A stretch of 64,000 nucleotides of DNA, from contig CAMTUW010000014.1 in the NCBI GenBank assembly GCA_947085035.1, positions 33,741 through 97,740 on the forward strand, read 5' to 3'. Source of the stretch: CAMTUW01 sp947085035. Its GTDB lineage: Bacteria; Actinomycetota; Coriobacteriia; Anaerosomatales; PHET01. The notes under the pieces are model-generated. The model had not been told where the DNA came from. It was given only the letters and a program-made list of their open reading frames with translations, and ran no database searches. Each line of letters starts with the position of its first letter. The first letter of the stretch is position 1. The translations under genes were made by a program, and so were the position numbers. Shown here piece by piece: positions 16,033-27,849 of the stretch.

Positions 16033-18219
16033 ATGATCGAACCGGGCATCGCCGAGCCTTGTCTGGAGCCGCCCTGCCACGCCGCGTGGCGAGTCACCGG
16101 GCTCGATTGTCCTGATTGCGCTCGCACGGTGAGTGCGTCCGTCAAGCACATTCCAGGAGTGCTCTCGGCGAACCTGAACTTCGCGAGCGCGACGCTGCTG
16201 GTCCAGTACGATCCTGCCTTCGAGCCACTCGCGGATGTAGAGCGAGTCGTTCAGAGGACAGGACACGGGCTCACGAGGCTTGACGAGGAAGGTCGGACGC
16301 CGACCCTCCGATCACGTCCTTGGATCCAGGAGCACTTGGCCGAGGTCGCCACCGTAGGAAACGGCGCGTTCTCCTTGCTCGGGGGAATGCTGGGGTGGAT
16401 CGGGGCCGCCGAGTGGAGCGCCGTGTCCGCGTTCGCCGTCGCGATCGTCTTCGGCGGGTTGCTGGTCTGGCGTCGAGCCTTCGTCTCGCTCAAGGCGCGC
16501 ATCCTCGACATGAACGTGCTGATGAGTGTTGCGGTCTTCGGCGCGATGGCGCTTGGGGAGTGGGGCGAGGGCGCCGCTGTCTTCTTCCTGTACGCGCTGG
16601 GCGGACTGCTGGAGTCGCGCACGCTTGATCGCACGAGACGCTCGATCCGCGACCTGATGGACCTCGCGCCGCAGACGGCACGGGTTCTCAGGGATTCCGC
16701 ATTTCTTGAGCTGCCGGTGGCCGATGTGCTCATCGGGGAGACGTTGGTCGTCCGTCCGGGTGAACGTGTGGCCTTCGATGGGGTCGTCACGCGTGGCGTG
16801 TCGGCGGTCGACGAGTCCGCTATCACCGGCGAGTCCGTTCCGGCGGACAAGAGTTCAGGTGACGGTGTGTTCGCCGGCACGCTCAACACGAGCGGGCTTC
16901 TCGAGGTCGAGGTCACGACGAAAGCGTCGGGATCGATGCTCGCAAGAATCGTCTATCTCGTCGAGGAGGCGCAAGCCTCCCGCGCGCCCGCACAGCGATT
17001 CGTTGACCGGTTCAGTGCCATCTACACGCCATCCGTCATCGTGCTCGCAGTGGCCATCGCCGTTGTCATCCCTGCTGTTTCGGTGCTGCTCGGTACTGAC
17101 TGGGGTCCGGCTTCCGAGTGGTTCCGGCGCTCGCTTGTCGTGCTCGTCGTGTCATGTCCGTGCGCGCTCGTGATCTCGACTCCCGTCTCGATCGTCTCGG
17201 GAATCACGCGCGCATCGCACGACGGGATTCTCGTCAAAGGAGGGGCATTTCTCGAGTCCGTGGCCAAGGTGCGCGCCGTTGCCTTCGACAAGACGGGCAC
17301 GCTCACGCTGGGAAGACCGGTCGTGCGCTCCGTTCTCGGCTTCGCGGGTCACTCGTCAGAGGCGGTGCTCGATATCGCTGCTGTGCTTGAGGCGCACTCG
17401 AACCATCCGATCGCGCGCGCCATCGTCGCGGCCGCAGGTGAGCGGGTCGACGGCTCTACGGTCGCTGACTTCGCCGAGACGCCGGGGCGCGGCGTGAGCG
17501 GCACGCTCGGTGGCGTGAGGTGGGAACTGTGCAGTCCCGATCGCGCGCACGAGGTGGCCGCACTCACCGATGAGATCATCGAGGCCATCGACGCTCTGGA
17601 GGCTTCGGGCGCCACGGTGCTGGTGCTCGTGAGCGCGGCGGAGGTCGCTGGTGTCATCGGCGTCGCGGATGAAGTGCGTCCTGAGGCCGCGCGGGCGTTG
17701 GCCGCGCTCAAGCGGGTGGGTATCGAGCATCTCATCATGCTCACCGGCGATAACGTACGGGTCGCAGAGGCGGTTGCCGCCGAGGTGGGCGTCACATCCG
17801 TCATGGCGCGACTGCTGCCCGCAGCCAAGACCGATGCGGTGCGCGTTCTCCAGGAGCGCTACGGCGTGGTCGCTATGGTGGGAGATGGTGTGAACGACGC
17901 TCCCGCGCTGGCACTGTCCGACATCGGTATCGCGATGGGGGCCGGCGGGACCGACACCGCGCTCGACACGGCTGATGTGGTCCTCATGCGAGACGATCTG
18001 ATGGTTCTCGCCGGGTTCGTGTCATTGGGTCGGCGTACGATGCAGGTGATCGTGCAGAACGTGGCTGTGTCCATAGGTATCAAGGTGCTGTTCCTCGGAC
18101 TCGCCTTGGCTGGGAAGGCCACGTTGTGGATGGCGGTCTTTGCCGACACGGGAGTGGCGCTATTGGTCATACTCAACGGGATGCGGCTGCTCAGACAGCC
18201 GAAGCGAGACGGGGGCTGA
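16033..18219 (+). CDS. Heavy-metal translocating P-type ATPase (Zn/Cd/Pb type)
   Basis: 728 residues from ATG 16033 with a GGTGGAG site. The N-terminal HMA domain has the metal pair in GLDCPDC (C26, C29), and cysteines at 10 and 15 precede it. Membrane helices surround an actuator domain with ITGESVP. The metal-passage motif SCPCAL is at about 375-380. The phosphorylation site DKTGTLT is near 419, then LTGDN and MVGDGVNDAPAL follow. A CPC motif followed by ALVISTPVSIVSGI is typical of the CadA/ZntA subgroup that exports Zn, Cd or Pb; copper ATPases differ here. It follows the cysteine-ladder gene by 20 bases and precedes an 18221 hypothetical gene by one base. Confidence 0.93.
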   Translation: MIEPGIAEPCLEPPCHAAWRVTGLDCPDCARTVSASVKHIPGVLSANLNFASATLLVQYDPAFEPLADVERVVQRTGHGLTRLDEEGRTPTLRSRPWIQEHLAEVATVGNGAFSLLGGMLGWIGAAEWSAVSAFAVAIVFGGLLVWRRAFVSLKARILDMNVLMSVAVFGAMALGEWGEGAAVFFLYALGGLLESRTLDRTRRSIRDLMDLAPQTARVLRDSAFLELPVADVLIGETLVVRPGERVAFDGVVTRGVSAVDESAITGESVPADKSSGDGVFAGTLNTSGLLEVEVTTKASGSMLARIVYLVEEAQASRAPAQRFVDRFSAIYTPSVIVLAVAIAVVIPAVSVLLGTDWGPASEWFRRSLVVLVVSCPCALVISTPVSIVSGITRASHDGILVKGGAFLESVAKVRAVAFDKTGTLTLGRPVVRSVLGFAGHSSEAVLDIAAVLEAHSNHPIARAIVAAAGERVDGSTVADFAETPGRGVSGTLGGVRWELCSPDRAHEVAALTDEIIEAIDALEASGATVLVLVSAAEVAGVIGVADEVRPEAARALAALKRVGIEHLIMLTGDNVRVAEAVAAEVGVTSVMARLLPAAKTDAVRVLQERYGVVAMVGDGVNDAPALALSDIGIAMGAGGTDTALDTADVVLMRDDLMVLAGFVSLGRRTMQVIVQNVAVSIGIKVLFLGLALAGKATLWMAVFADTGVALLVILNGMRLLRQPKRDGG

Positions 18220-18220
18220 T

Positions 18221-18571
18221 ATGGCGGGTAGCAACGAATCATTCATGAGGCTCTTGGCGGCGTGGGCGCTCGTTCACGAGACCGCGGACGAGGGCTGGAA
18301 AGCGGCGGTAGAACGCGGAAGCGCGGAGGGCGCAGGCGCGATGGAGGGTGGGCCTGAGGCGTTCGTCGACGGGTTGTCGGCCATGATCGCCGTCGAGAAG
18401 GATCGCCTGAAGGCCGAACTCGCGGCGGGTGACGTAGCTGTTCCGGGCACCCTCGCAGATGTCTCGGCGAACCTCGAGGAGCTGCGATTCGAGATCGCGC
18501 AGATGCGCGGACGCCTCGAGTCGATGCAGACCACGCTTGATTCGATGTCGCGCCCTGGCGCCTCGGACTGA
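18221..18571 (+). CDS. Hypothetical helical protein upstream of UbiB-like kinase
   Basis: 116 residues from ATG 18221, one base after the ATPase stop, with a GGGGG site. It is soluble and Ala/Glu-rich. The N-terminal half has ESFMRLLAAWALVHETADEGWKA-like amphipathic helices, and a C-terminal coiled coil (about 78-110) has regular LEELRFEIAQMRGRLESM spacing. I do not recognise a family. The next gene, a UbiB/ABC1 kinase-like protein, starts seven bases later, so the two are likely co-transcribed. Short helical partners of this kind are often found next to UbiB homologues, but a partner role here is a guess. Confidence 0.65.
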   Translation: MAGSNESFMRLLAAWALVHETADEGWKAAVERGSAEGAGAMEGGPEAFVDGLSAMIAVEKDRLKAELAAGDVAVPGTLADVSANLEELRFEIAQMRGRLESMQTTLDSMSRPGASD

Positions 18572-18577
18572 GGACTC

Positions 18578-19912
18578 GTGAGTCGCTCGGTACATATCGC
18601 ACGCGTTCTGGCGGGGGCCGGCCTGCGCGGCTTGCGGCCGGGGGCTGTGGCGCGGCGCGAGGCGAGCGGGCGTGAGGTGCGCATCGCCTTCCAGAGGCTG
18701 GGGCCTGCGTTCGTGAAGCTCGGCCAGATGATGAGCGTTCGCCCGGACATCTTCGGGCCGGAGATCGTCTTTGAGATGGAGAAGCTCCAAGACAGCGTCC
18801 CTGCGGTCTCGGCGGAATCGATCAGGAAGGTGATCGAGTCGGATCTGGGCCGTCCGATCACCGAGCTGTTCTCGGAGTTCGACGATGAGCCTGTCGCGAG
18901 CGCCTCGATCGCCCAGGTGCACCGCGCGACGCTGCGCGAGGAGTATCGCCCTGTCGTCGGAGAGAGTCTGCCTGCAGGTGCCCGCCTCGCGATCAAGGTC
19001 GTCCGACCGGGCGCTGAGAAGGCGATTCTTGCAGACGTGGCCGCGGCCGAACCGCTCGCACGGTGGCTCTCGCGCTCACGGAGACTCGAGCCGATAGGGC
19101 TACCCGGTCTCCTGGACGAGTTCTCGACATCGCTTCGCTCCGAGTGTGACCTGCGCAACGAGGCGCAGGTCGCCGACCGCTTCGCATTCGACTTTCGCGA
19201 CGACGCACTGATGGTCGTGCCTCGAGTCGTCTGGCCGCTCACCTCCCGGCGTGTGCTGACGACAGAGTTCGTGGACGGATGGCGGCTGAGCGAACTCGAC
19301 GAGGTGAATCGTCGGGGCATCGACGGCCGTGCGCTTGCGGTGCACGGCGCCAACGTGTTTCTCCGCCAGGTCCTCGAGATCGGCAGGTTCCACGCCGACC
19401 TTCATCCCGCGAACCTGTTCGTGACGCCCGACGGGCGCATCTGCTATCTGGATTTCGGAATCGTCGGCCGCACCGAACCGCGCCAGCGCATCGCGATCGC
19501 CCAGGTCCTCGCGGCGACCGTCTACGGGGACGCCGACAGGGCGCTTCGCTACTCAGCGGAACTGGGGCTGGCGGTGCCGCCTGAGCGCGAGGAGCGCGTT
19601 CGCGGACTGGTGGAAGAGCTGATGAAGCGCACGCTCCGAGGTCGCGACAAGGACGTCCGGGCGTTCGCGATCGGCTTTCTGCGCATCATGGCCGACGAGC
19701 GGGTCGCTATCCCGGTCGGGTACGGGCTGCTCGTCAAGGCGCTCGTGACCGTCGAGGGCGTCGCTCGCGCGCTCTACCCGGATATCGACATCACCGAGGC
19801 CGCGAAGCCGTATGCGACTCGGGTCATCGCGCGCGAGATGATGCGTCCCGCACGCCTCTCCCAGCGTATGCCCGACGCGATCCGCGCTGCGATGCGCGAG
19901 CTCGCGGGGTGA
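18578..19912 (+). CDS. ABC1/UbiB family atypical kinase-like protein
   Basis: 444 residues from GTG 18578. The family hallmark KLGQ in FQRLGPAFVKLGQMMSVRPD is at about 39-55. It is followed by the Ala-rich ASIAQVHRATL loop that replaces the Gly-rich loop of normal kinases, the lysine in LAIKVVRPG, the HADLHPANLF catalytic loop and the YLDFGIVGR metal motif. Bacterial members support quinone biosynthesis or lipid homeostasis, acting as ATPases on the membrane face. This copy has no clear C-terminal transmembrane pair, which some homologues carry. The cluster with a metal ATPase gives no specific substrate. Confidence 0.9.
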   Translation: MSRSVHIARVLAGAGLRGLRPGAVARREASGREVRIAFQRLGPAFVKLGQMMSVRPDIFGPEIVFEMEKLQDSVPAVSAESIRKVIESDLGRPITELFSEFDDEPVASASIAQVHRATLREEYRPVVGESLPAGARLAIKVVRPGAEKAILADVAAAEPLARWLSRSRRLEPIGLPGLLDEFSTSLRSECDLRNEAQVADRFAFDFRDDALMVVPRVVWPLTSRRVLTTEFVDGWRLSELDEVNRRGIDGRALAVHGANVFLRQVLEIGRFHADLHPANLFVTPDGRICYLDFGIVGRTEPRQRIAIAQVLAATVYGDADRALRYSAELGLAVPPEREERVRGLVEELMKRTLRGRDKDVRAFAIGFLRIMADERVAIPVGYGLLVKALVTVEGVARALYPDIDITEAAKPYATRVIAREMMRPARLSQRMPDAIRAAMRELAG

Positions 19913-19940
19913 GCGCCGCCGGATTCGGGGCTCGCAGGCG

Positions 19941-20771
19941 CTACGCGTCGGGCAGGACCTCGTTCATCGAGCCCGTGCGGTAACCCTCCAGATCGACCGC
20001 GGCATACGCGAATCCCGCCCCGCGAACGGAGGTCGAGAGTTCCTCGCGTCGTCGCCAGGCGCGATCCATCTCGTCTGCGGCGATCTCGATGCGGGCGACA
20101 TCTCCGTGTGAGCGCACGCGAAACTGCGAGAAGCCCATCTCGCGAAGCAGCTGCTCTGCTCTGCCCACGCGGGCGAGACCATCGTCGGTGATGCTCTCGC
20201 CGTACGGGAATCGGGAGGCGAGACACGCCATCGAGGGCTTGTTCCAGTTCGGGAGCCCCAGGTCGCGGGCGAGCGCGCGGATGTCGTCCTTCGTCATGCC
20301 GACGTCTTGGAGCGGGCTCACGACTCCGAGCTCGGCCGCTGCACGACTGCCGGGGCGGTGGTCGTCGAGGTCATCGAGGTTGCTGCCGTCAGCGACGTAG
20401 GTGAGCCCGTGCACCTCGGCCACTCTCGTGAGTAAGCCGAAAAGCTCGCCCTTGCACCAGTAGCAGCGGTCGGGGGTGTTCTCGGCGAAGCGCGGATCGG
20501 CGAGTTCGTACGTCTCGACCTCGAGGAGCGTCAGCCCCAGCTCACGAGCGAGCGCGCGCGCATGCTCAACCTCGCTCGCCGGATATGTGTCGCTCGTCGC
20601 AAGGACCGCTTTGCATCGATCGCCGAGTGTCGCGTGTGCGCATACCGCGAGCAGAGTCGAATCGACGCCGCCGGAGTAGGCGACGAGTACGCTTTCGAGC
20701 TCATTCAGCCGAGCCAGAAGCGCTTCGTGCTTATTACCGGTCACGTCACCGCGCCTTGTGGATCTCGTCAT
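19941..20771 (-). CDS. larE: LarE-type ATP-dependent sacrificial sulfur transferase
   Basis: 276 residues from ATG 20771. The PP-loop motif AYSGGVDSTLLA near residues 31-42 identifies an adenylating enzyme of the N-type ATP pyrophosphatase fold. DRCYWCK (about 103-109) and PSMACLASRFPYGE match LarE proteins; the cysteine in ACLASR corresponds to the sulfur-donating residue in known LarE. LarE thiolates the pyridinium cofactor used to build the nickel-pincer nucleotide of lactate racemase-type enzymes. No larB, larC or larA lies in the window, so the partner is elsewhere or this member has another sulfur-transfer role. Confidence 0.87.
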   Translation of the reverse strand: MTRSTRRGDVTGNKHEALLARLNELESVLVAYSGGVDSTLLAVCAHATLGDRCKAVLATSDTYPASEVEHARALARELGLTLLEVETYELADPRFAENTPDRCYWCKGELFGLLTRVAEVHGLTYVADGSNLDDLDDHRPGSRAAAELGVVSPLQDVGMTKDDIRALARDLGLPNWNKPSMACLASRFPYGESITDDGLARVGRAEQLLREMGFSQFRVRSHGDVARIEIAADEMDRAWRRREELSTSVRGAGFAYAAVDLEGYRTGSMNEVLPDA

Positions 20772-20858
20772 GGGGACTCCCGATTCCGTGGACTCAGTAA
20801 GTATGCCTGAGGAGGCGAGAATGGAAAGCGCAATCCGCCGATTATCGCGGGCGTAACG

Positions 20859-23114
20859 TCAGAGCGCTTCGCGCAGACGCATCGCGAGATGCCCCAAGAC
20901 GCCGGGGTCGTCCACCGGGCCGTCGTCGGACCCGACGACGTGGAACGTATCGCGAGCCACGCCGCCGAGCGTCTGTGCGCGCGCCCATCGGATATCGAGT
21001 CCTACTGACGAGATGGCGGCTGCCAGGTCGTGCAGAAGCCCCGGGCGATCGGGCGCCTCGACGACGACTGTGGTGTCCCAGCCGCTGGGTGCGACCTCGA
21101 CGCGCGTCGAGGTCGTCGATCGCGTCGGGTAGTGCCGTCTTCTCTCGGCAAGGCGCTTCGCGAGTTCGAGACGGTCCTCAAGCGCCGACTCCGCCAGCTC
21201 CGCGATCGATTCGAGGGAGGAAGGCCTCACGACGGCGCCCGTTGCGGAGCGGACCACGAAGCTGTCGAGCGCGACTCGCCCGGTGGCACCGTACGCGTCG
21301 ACCGAGAGGATGTCGAGTCCCGCAAGCGCCAGAGCGCCGGCGAGACGTGCGAGCAGCTCGGGCCGATCGATTGCGACGGCGGTGATCGTGTGCGTCCCCT
21401 CGATGGCTCCGTCGGCCACCGCCACCCGGACCGTGCTTCCTTCCGGGGCGATCCCGAGGCCCGAGACCAGCCCTGCATCCCGGACCACCTCGGAAGCGTC
21501 GCGTGAGGCGAGGTAGCGCAGCGGGGCGGCCTCGACGAAAGCGCGCTCGGAGTCGAGCGAGTGTCGCATCCCGGCCAGGGCGCTCGCGCGGACCATCTCG
21601 CCATGCGCCGCGACCCCGGCTCCGTCCACGTCCGGGGACAACGCCGAGTCCACGCGCGCGACCAAGGTGCCGAGCATGCGCGACATCCACGGGGTCCAGG
21701 TCGCGGGCCCGGTCGCGCGCGAGTCAGCGGCGGTGAGCAGATGCAGCGGTGCCACGAGATCGCGCCTGCCAATCCGGGCGGCGCAGCGCAGTATCGCGTC
21801 TTCGTCGTCGAGGTCTTCTCGAGTGGCAGTCTCGACGAGCGCGAGGTGCAGCCTCACCAGTTCCGAAGCGGTCTGTGCTTGCCCGGCGTCCAGTCCGAAG
21901 CGCTCCGCCGCCTCAGCTGCAGATGCCGCGCCTCGCTCGGCATGCCCCGCGCCGCCGACCCGCTTCGCCGCGTCATGTACGAGCGTGGCGACCTGAAGGG
22001 TTCGCGGGTCGTCGAGGGATCGCAGCGACGCCTCAAGAGCACGGTCGCCATCCGGTTGCTGCAACAGCGTCGCCGCGTAAAGGCAGTGTGCACCCACCGT
22101 CAGGCGGTGCCCCAGGCCCGGGCGTCGGGTGCCCATGAGTTCTCGCATGCCGAAAACGAGATGATCGAGGCGTCCGGCGGTCGCCGCCTGTTCGAGCAGG
22201 GCGAGAGATGCCGTTCCCGCATCGAGTGCGGCGAACACCTCGGGGGCGCTCATCGCGCCATCGCGCGTCACGGGGGCGTCGCGGCACCCGACGATCCGAG
22301 ACCTGGCCCGATCAAGGATCAGCGCGGTGTCGGCCATCGCGAGGTGCACTGACTCCGCGCTCTCGCCGAGCAGCGCAGCGCCGTCGTGAGCGAGCTCATC
22401 GCCGTGACCGCCGCTGTGCAGTCGCCAGCGAGTCGCGGCGATCGTCTCGGCCGCTTCGCGAAGAGCCGCGACTTCAGCTTCTGTGAGTACATCGTTGTCC
22501 ACCAGAGTGAGCAGCCCGGTGTCAGCGCGCCCGCGCAACACGGTCGCTGTCCAGAGGAGCTCATCGAAGTCACGCCGCCCGCCAACGTCCTCCTTGAGAT
22601 TGACCTCGAGCAGGAAAGGGGAGCCCGGGCGCGGACGGTCGTGCAGCGCGGCGACCAGCTTCCGGCGTCGGCGGTGCGCGTCCGATATCCAGCTCGAAAC
22701 CGCGGTTTTCGCCCAGTCGACGTCGCCTGCGATGGGGCGTCCGGACAACGCGGCCGTGCAACTCTTGAGGTCCGAGCGCATCGCAGCGAGCTGCTGTCGA
22801 GGGGAGCGCACCTGGTGACCGACCTTGAGTCCTGCGTCCCACAAGGGGTACAGAACAGCCTCCACGAAAGGTTTCAGCCTGTCTTCGGGCGCATCCGAGA
22901 GCACGAGGATGTCGAGGTCACTCCCCGGCAGGAGCCCCCTCGACCCCCAGCCGCCCAGGGCAACGACGGCCCACCGGTCCTGCAACTTCGACGCGGCCGC
23001 CCGGGAAAGGTCCCGGACGGCCGCGTCGGTGAGTTCGCAGAGGGCGCCGGCGGCATCTGTGCCCGGCGTCGCCTTCTCGATGAGAGCCGCCCGTTGCGCG
23101 AGGAACTCCTTCAT
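20859..23114 (-). CDS. glnD: PII uridylyltransferase / uridylyl-removing enzyme
   Basis: 751 residues. The N-terminal nucleotidyltransferase carries GGWGSRGLLPGSDLDILVL, and a following helical domain leads to an HD phosphohydrolase with LVHDAAKRVGGAGHAERGA. Two ACT-like domains lie at the C terminus (around 560-640 and 670-745, the second with VVVEAPDRPGLLHDLAAAI). GlnD senses glutamine and adds or removes UMP on PII. It is the last gene of amtB-glnB-glnD, four bases after glnB, so the operon holds sensor, signal protein and transporter. It is shorter than the roughly 890-residue enterobacterial enzyme, as in other Actinobacteria. Confidence 0.93.
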   Translation of the reverse strand: MKEFLAQRAALIEKATPGTDAAGALCELTDAAVRDLSRAAASKLQDRWAVVALGGWGSRGLLPGSDLDILVLSDAPEDRLKPFVEAVLYPLWDAGLKVGHQVRSPRQQLAAMRSDLKSCTAALSGRPIAGDVDWAKTAVSSWISDAHRRRRKLVAALHDRPRPGSPFLLEVNLKEDVGGRRDFDELLWTATVLRGRADTGLLTLVDNDVLTEAEVAALREAAETIAATRWRLHSGGHGDELAHDGAALLGESAESVHLAMADTALILDRARSRIVGCRDAPVTRDGAMSAPEVFAALDAGTASLALLEQAATAGRLDHLVFGMRELMGTRRPGLGHRLTVGAHCLYAATLLQQPDGDRALEASLRSLDDPRTLQVATLVHDAAKRVGGAGHAERGAASAAEAAERFGLDAGQAQTASELVRLHLALVETATREDLDDEDAILRCAARIGRRDLVAPLHLLTAADSRATGPATWTPWMSRMLGTLVARVDSALSPDVDGAGVAAHGEMVRASALAGMRHSLDSERAFVEAAPLRYLASRDASEVVRDAGLVSGLGIAPEGSTVRVAVADGAIEGTHTITAVAIDRPELLARLAGALALAGLDILSVDAYGATGRVALDSFVVRSATGAVVRPSSLESIAELAESALEDRLELAKRLAERRRHYPTRSTTSTRVEVAPSGWDTTVVVEAPDRPGLLHDLAAAISSVGLDIRWARAQTLGGVARDTFHVVGSDDGPVDDPGVLGHLAMRLREAL

Positions 23115-23118
23115 CGCG

Positions 23119-23457
23119 CTACAGCGCCTCAGGGCCTCGCTCGCCGGTACGGATGCGCACCGCTGCGTCGACGTCGATCGTGAACACCTTTCCGTCGCCG
23201 ATCTTCTCGGTGCGAGCGGCGTTCACGATCGCGTCCTCGGCGCCCGCAGCGAGCGAGTCGTCAACGACGATCTCGATCTTGACCTTGGGCACGAAGTCCA
23301 CGGTGTACTCAGCGCCGCGGTAGACCTCGGTGTGGCCCTTCTGGCGTCCGTATCCCCGAACGTCGCTCACGGTCATGCCGGTCACTCCGATGGCGTTGAG
23401 CGCCTCTTTGACCTCGTCGAGCCTGTGCGGCTTGATGATCGCCTCGATCTTCTTCAC
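23119..23457 (-). CDS. glnB: Nitrogen regulatory protein PII
   Basis: 112 residues, the usual PII length. It begins MKKIEAIIKPHRLDEVKEAL, the first signature. The T-loop GRQKGHTEVYRGAEYTVDF carries Tyr51, the uridylylation site in proteobacteria and the adenylylation site in some Actinobacteria. The second signature lies around GDGKVFTIDV, and the final residues are RTGERG. PII binds ATP/ADP and 2-oxoglutarate and docks on AmtB to block transport. It lies 26 bases after amtB and four before glnD, so it could equally be named glnK by context. Confidence 0.96.
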   Translation of the reverse strand: MKKIEAIIKPHRLDEVKEALNAIGVTGMTVSDVRGYGRQKGHTEVYRGAEYTVDFVPKVKIEIVVDDSLAAGAEDAIVNAARTEKIGDGKVFTIDVDAAVRIRTGERGPEAL

Positions 23458-23483
23458 GGTATCTTTCCCGTCTCGTCAGTCGA

Positions 23484-24710
23484 TTACAGCACGTACCCGG
23501 TCTCGGCGTGCTCACTCAGGTCGATCCCGGCCTCTTCGGACTCGGCGTCCACGCGCAGGCCTATGGTCCAGTCGATGAGCTTGAAGAGGATGAAGCTCAC
23601 GGTGAACGAGAACGCGATCGTCGCGACAACACCGATGATCTGCTCGACCATGAGTGTCGTTCCGCCACCGTAGAACATGCCGTTCTGCCCCGCCTCGTTG
23701 ACGGCGGTCGTGGCGAACACGCCGGTGAGGAGTGCGCCGAGCGTTCCGCCCACGCCATGCAGGCCCACGACGTCGAGCGCGTCGTCGAACTTGAAGCGGT
23801 TCTTGAGTCGCAGCCCGAAGTAGCAGGCAACGCCGGCGAGAAGCCCGATCACAATCGCGGGCATGGGAGTCACGAAGCCTGCGGCCGGCGTGATGGCGAC
23901 GAGTCCGGCCACTGCGCCCGAAGCGGCACCGAGAATCGTGGGCTTGCCGTGCTGGACCCACTCGATCGCGAGCCAGGAGAGCATCGCTGCGGACGCCGCA
24001 AGATGCGTGGCCATGAAAGCGGTTCCCGCGAGCTCACCGGCGGACAGCGCCGAGCCGGCGTTGAAGCCGAACCATCCGAACCAGAGGATGCCGGCTCCCA
24101 GAACGGTCATAGGCAGGTTGTGGGGCTTGAACTCAGAGGACCCGAAACCCTTGCGGCGACCCAGCGCGATAGCCCCGGCCAGAGCCGCTGCGGCGGATGC
24201 GATGTGGACCACGGTGCCGCCTGCGAAGTCGAGCGCTCCGCGCTGCATGAGCCAGCCGCCGCCCCAGACCCAGTGCGCGAGCGGCGAGTAGACGAGGATG
24301 CTCCACAACCCGATGAACACCGCGAACGCCGCGAACTTCATCCGCTCGGCGAACGCGCCGGTGATGAGCGCTGCGGTGATGATCGCGAACATGCCCTGGA
24401 ACATCGCGAACACCGGCGTGGGGATGGTGCCTGTGACCGAGCCGATCGTGCCGGAGAGCCCGATGTGATCGAAGCTCCCGATGAAGGCGCCCAGCGGGCC
24501 ATCCGCGGACCCGAACGCGATCGTGTAGCCGAGAAGGGCCCATATGACCGATATGAGGCCCATCGCGAAGAACGAGTGCATCGTTGTGGACAGCACGTTC
24601 TTCGATCGGACCAACCCACCGTAGAAGAGCGCCAGCCCCGGTGTCATGAACAGGACGAGCGCCGCACACATCAGTATGAACGCGGTGTCGCCGACGTTGA
24701 TCTCAGCCAT
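23484..24710 (-). CDS. amtB: Ammonium transporter
   Basis: 408 residues, mature-type Amt with about eleven membrane helices and a short cytoplasmic tail. Visible signatures are ALVLFMTPGLALFYGGLVR at the start, GGTVVHIASA (first pore histidine) and LHGVGGTLGALLTG (second pore histidine). There is no cleavable signal peptide, unlike proteobacterial AmtB. It is the first gene of a nitrogen operon with glnB and glnD. About 100 bases upstream of its start lies a GAAAC-N6-GAAAC element resembling a GlnR box, so expression is probably induced under nitrogen limitation. Confidence 0.96.
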   Translation of the reverse strand: MAEINVGDTAFILMCAALVLFMTPGLALFYGGLVRSKNVLSTTMHSFFAMGLISVIWALLGYTIAFGSADGPLGAFIGSFDHIGLSGTIGSVTGTIPTPVFAMFQGMFAIITAALITGAFAERMKFAAFAVFIGLWSILVYSPLAHWVWGGGWLMQRGALDFAGGTVVHIASAAAALAGAIALGRRKGFGSSEFKPHNLPMTVLGAGILWFGWFGFNAGSALSAGELAGTAFMATHLAASAAMLSWLAIEWVQHGKPTILGAASGAVAGLVAITPAAGFVTPMPAIVIGLLAGVACYFGLRLKNRFKFDDALDVVGLHGVGGTLGALLTGVFATTAVNEAGQNGMFYGGGTTLMVEQIIGVVATIAFSFTVSFILFKLIDWTIGLRVDAESEEAGIDLSEHAETGYVL

Positions 24711-24808
24711 GTCTTCACTCCCTCATGTCTTCATCGATTCGAACCCGCTGACGCGGCGCGGGCACCACGGTCTGCTTGCCGTGCTTGAAATGAGAGTACG
24801 GGCCGTGT

Positions 24809-24824
24809 GTTTCGAGGTTGTTTC
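24809..24824 (-). promoter_or_regulatory. GlnR-box-like direct repeat upstream of amtB
   Basis: On the amtB strand the sequence reads GAAAC, six bases, GAAAC. The known GlnR box alternates GTNAC and GAAAC half-sites with six-base spacers. Both half-sites here are of the GAAAC type. The site is about 100 bases upstream of the amtB start, a distance suitable for activation. Confidence 0.5.
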
Positions 24825-24917
24825 GTCTGATGAGCGAGAGCGTGAAGCCTGCGGCGGTTGGCCGGGGGCGTATACTGGATGTTTGTCCCGATACTCACCG
24901 ATGACGAGGACCGAATC

Positions 24918-27833
<2,916 letters not shown>

Positions 27834-27849
27834 GAACAGGACGCTTGTG

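Noticed and set aside
24711..24917. A LexA (SOS) box upstream of uvrA
   Set aside because: I looked for paired GAAC and GTTC half-sites at four-base spacing and found none; only TCGAAC alone occurs.
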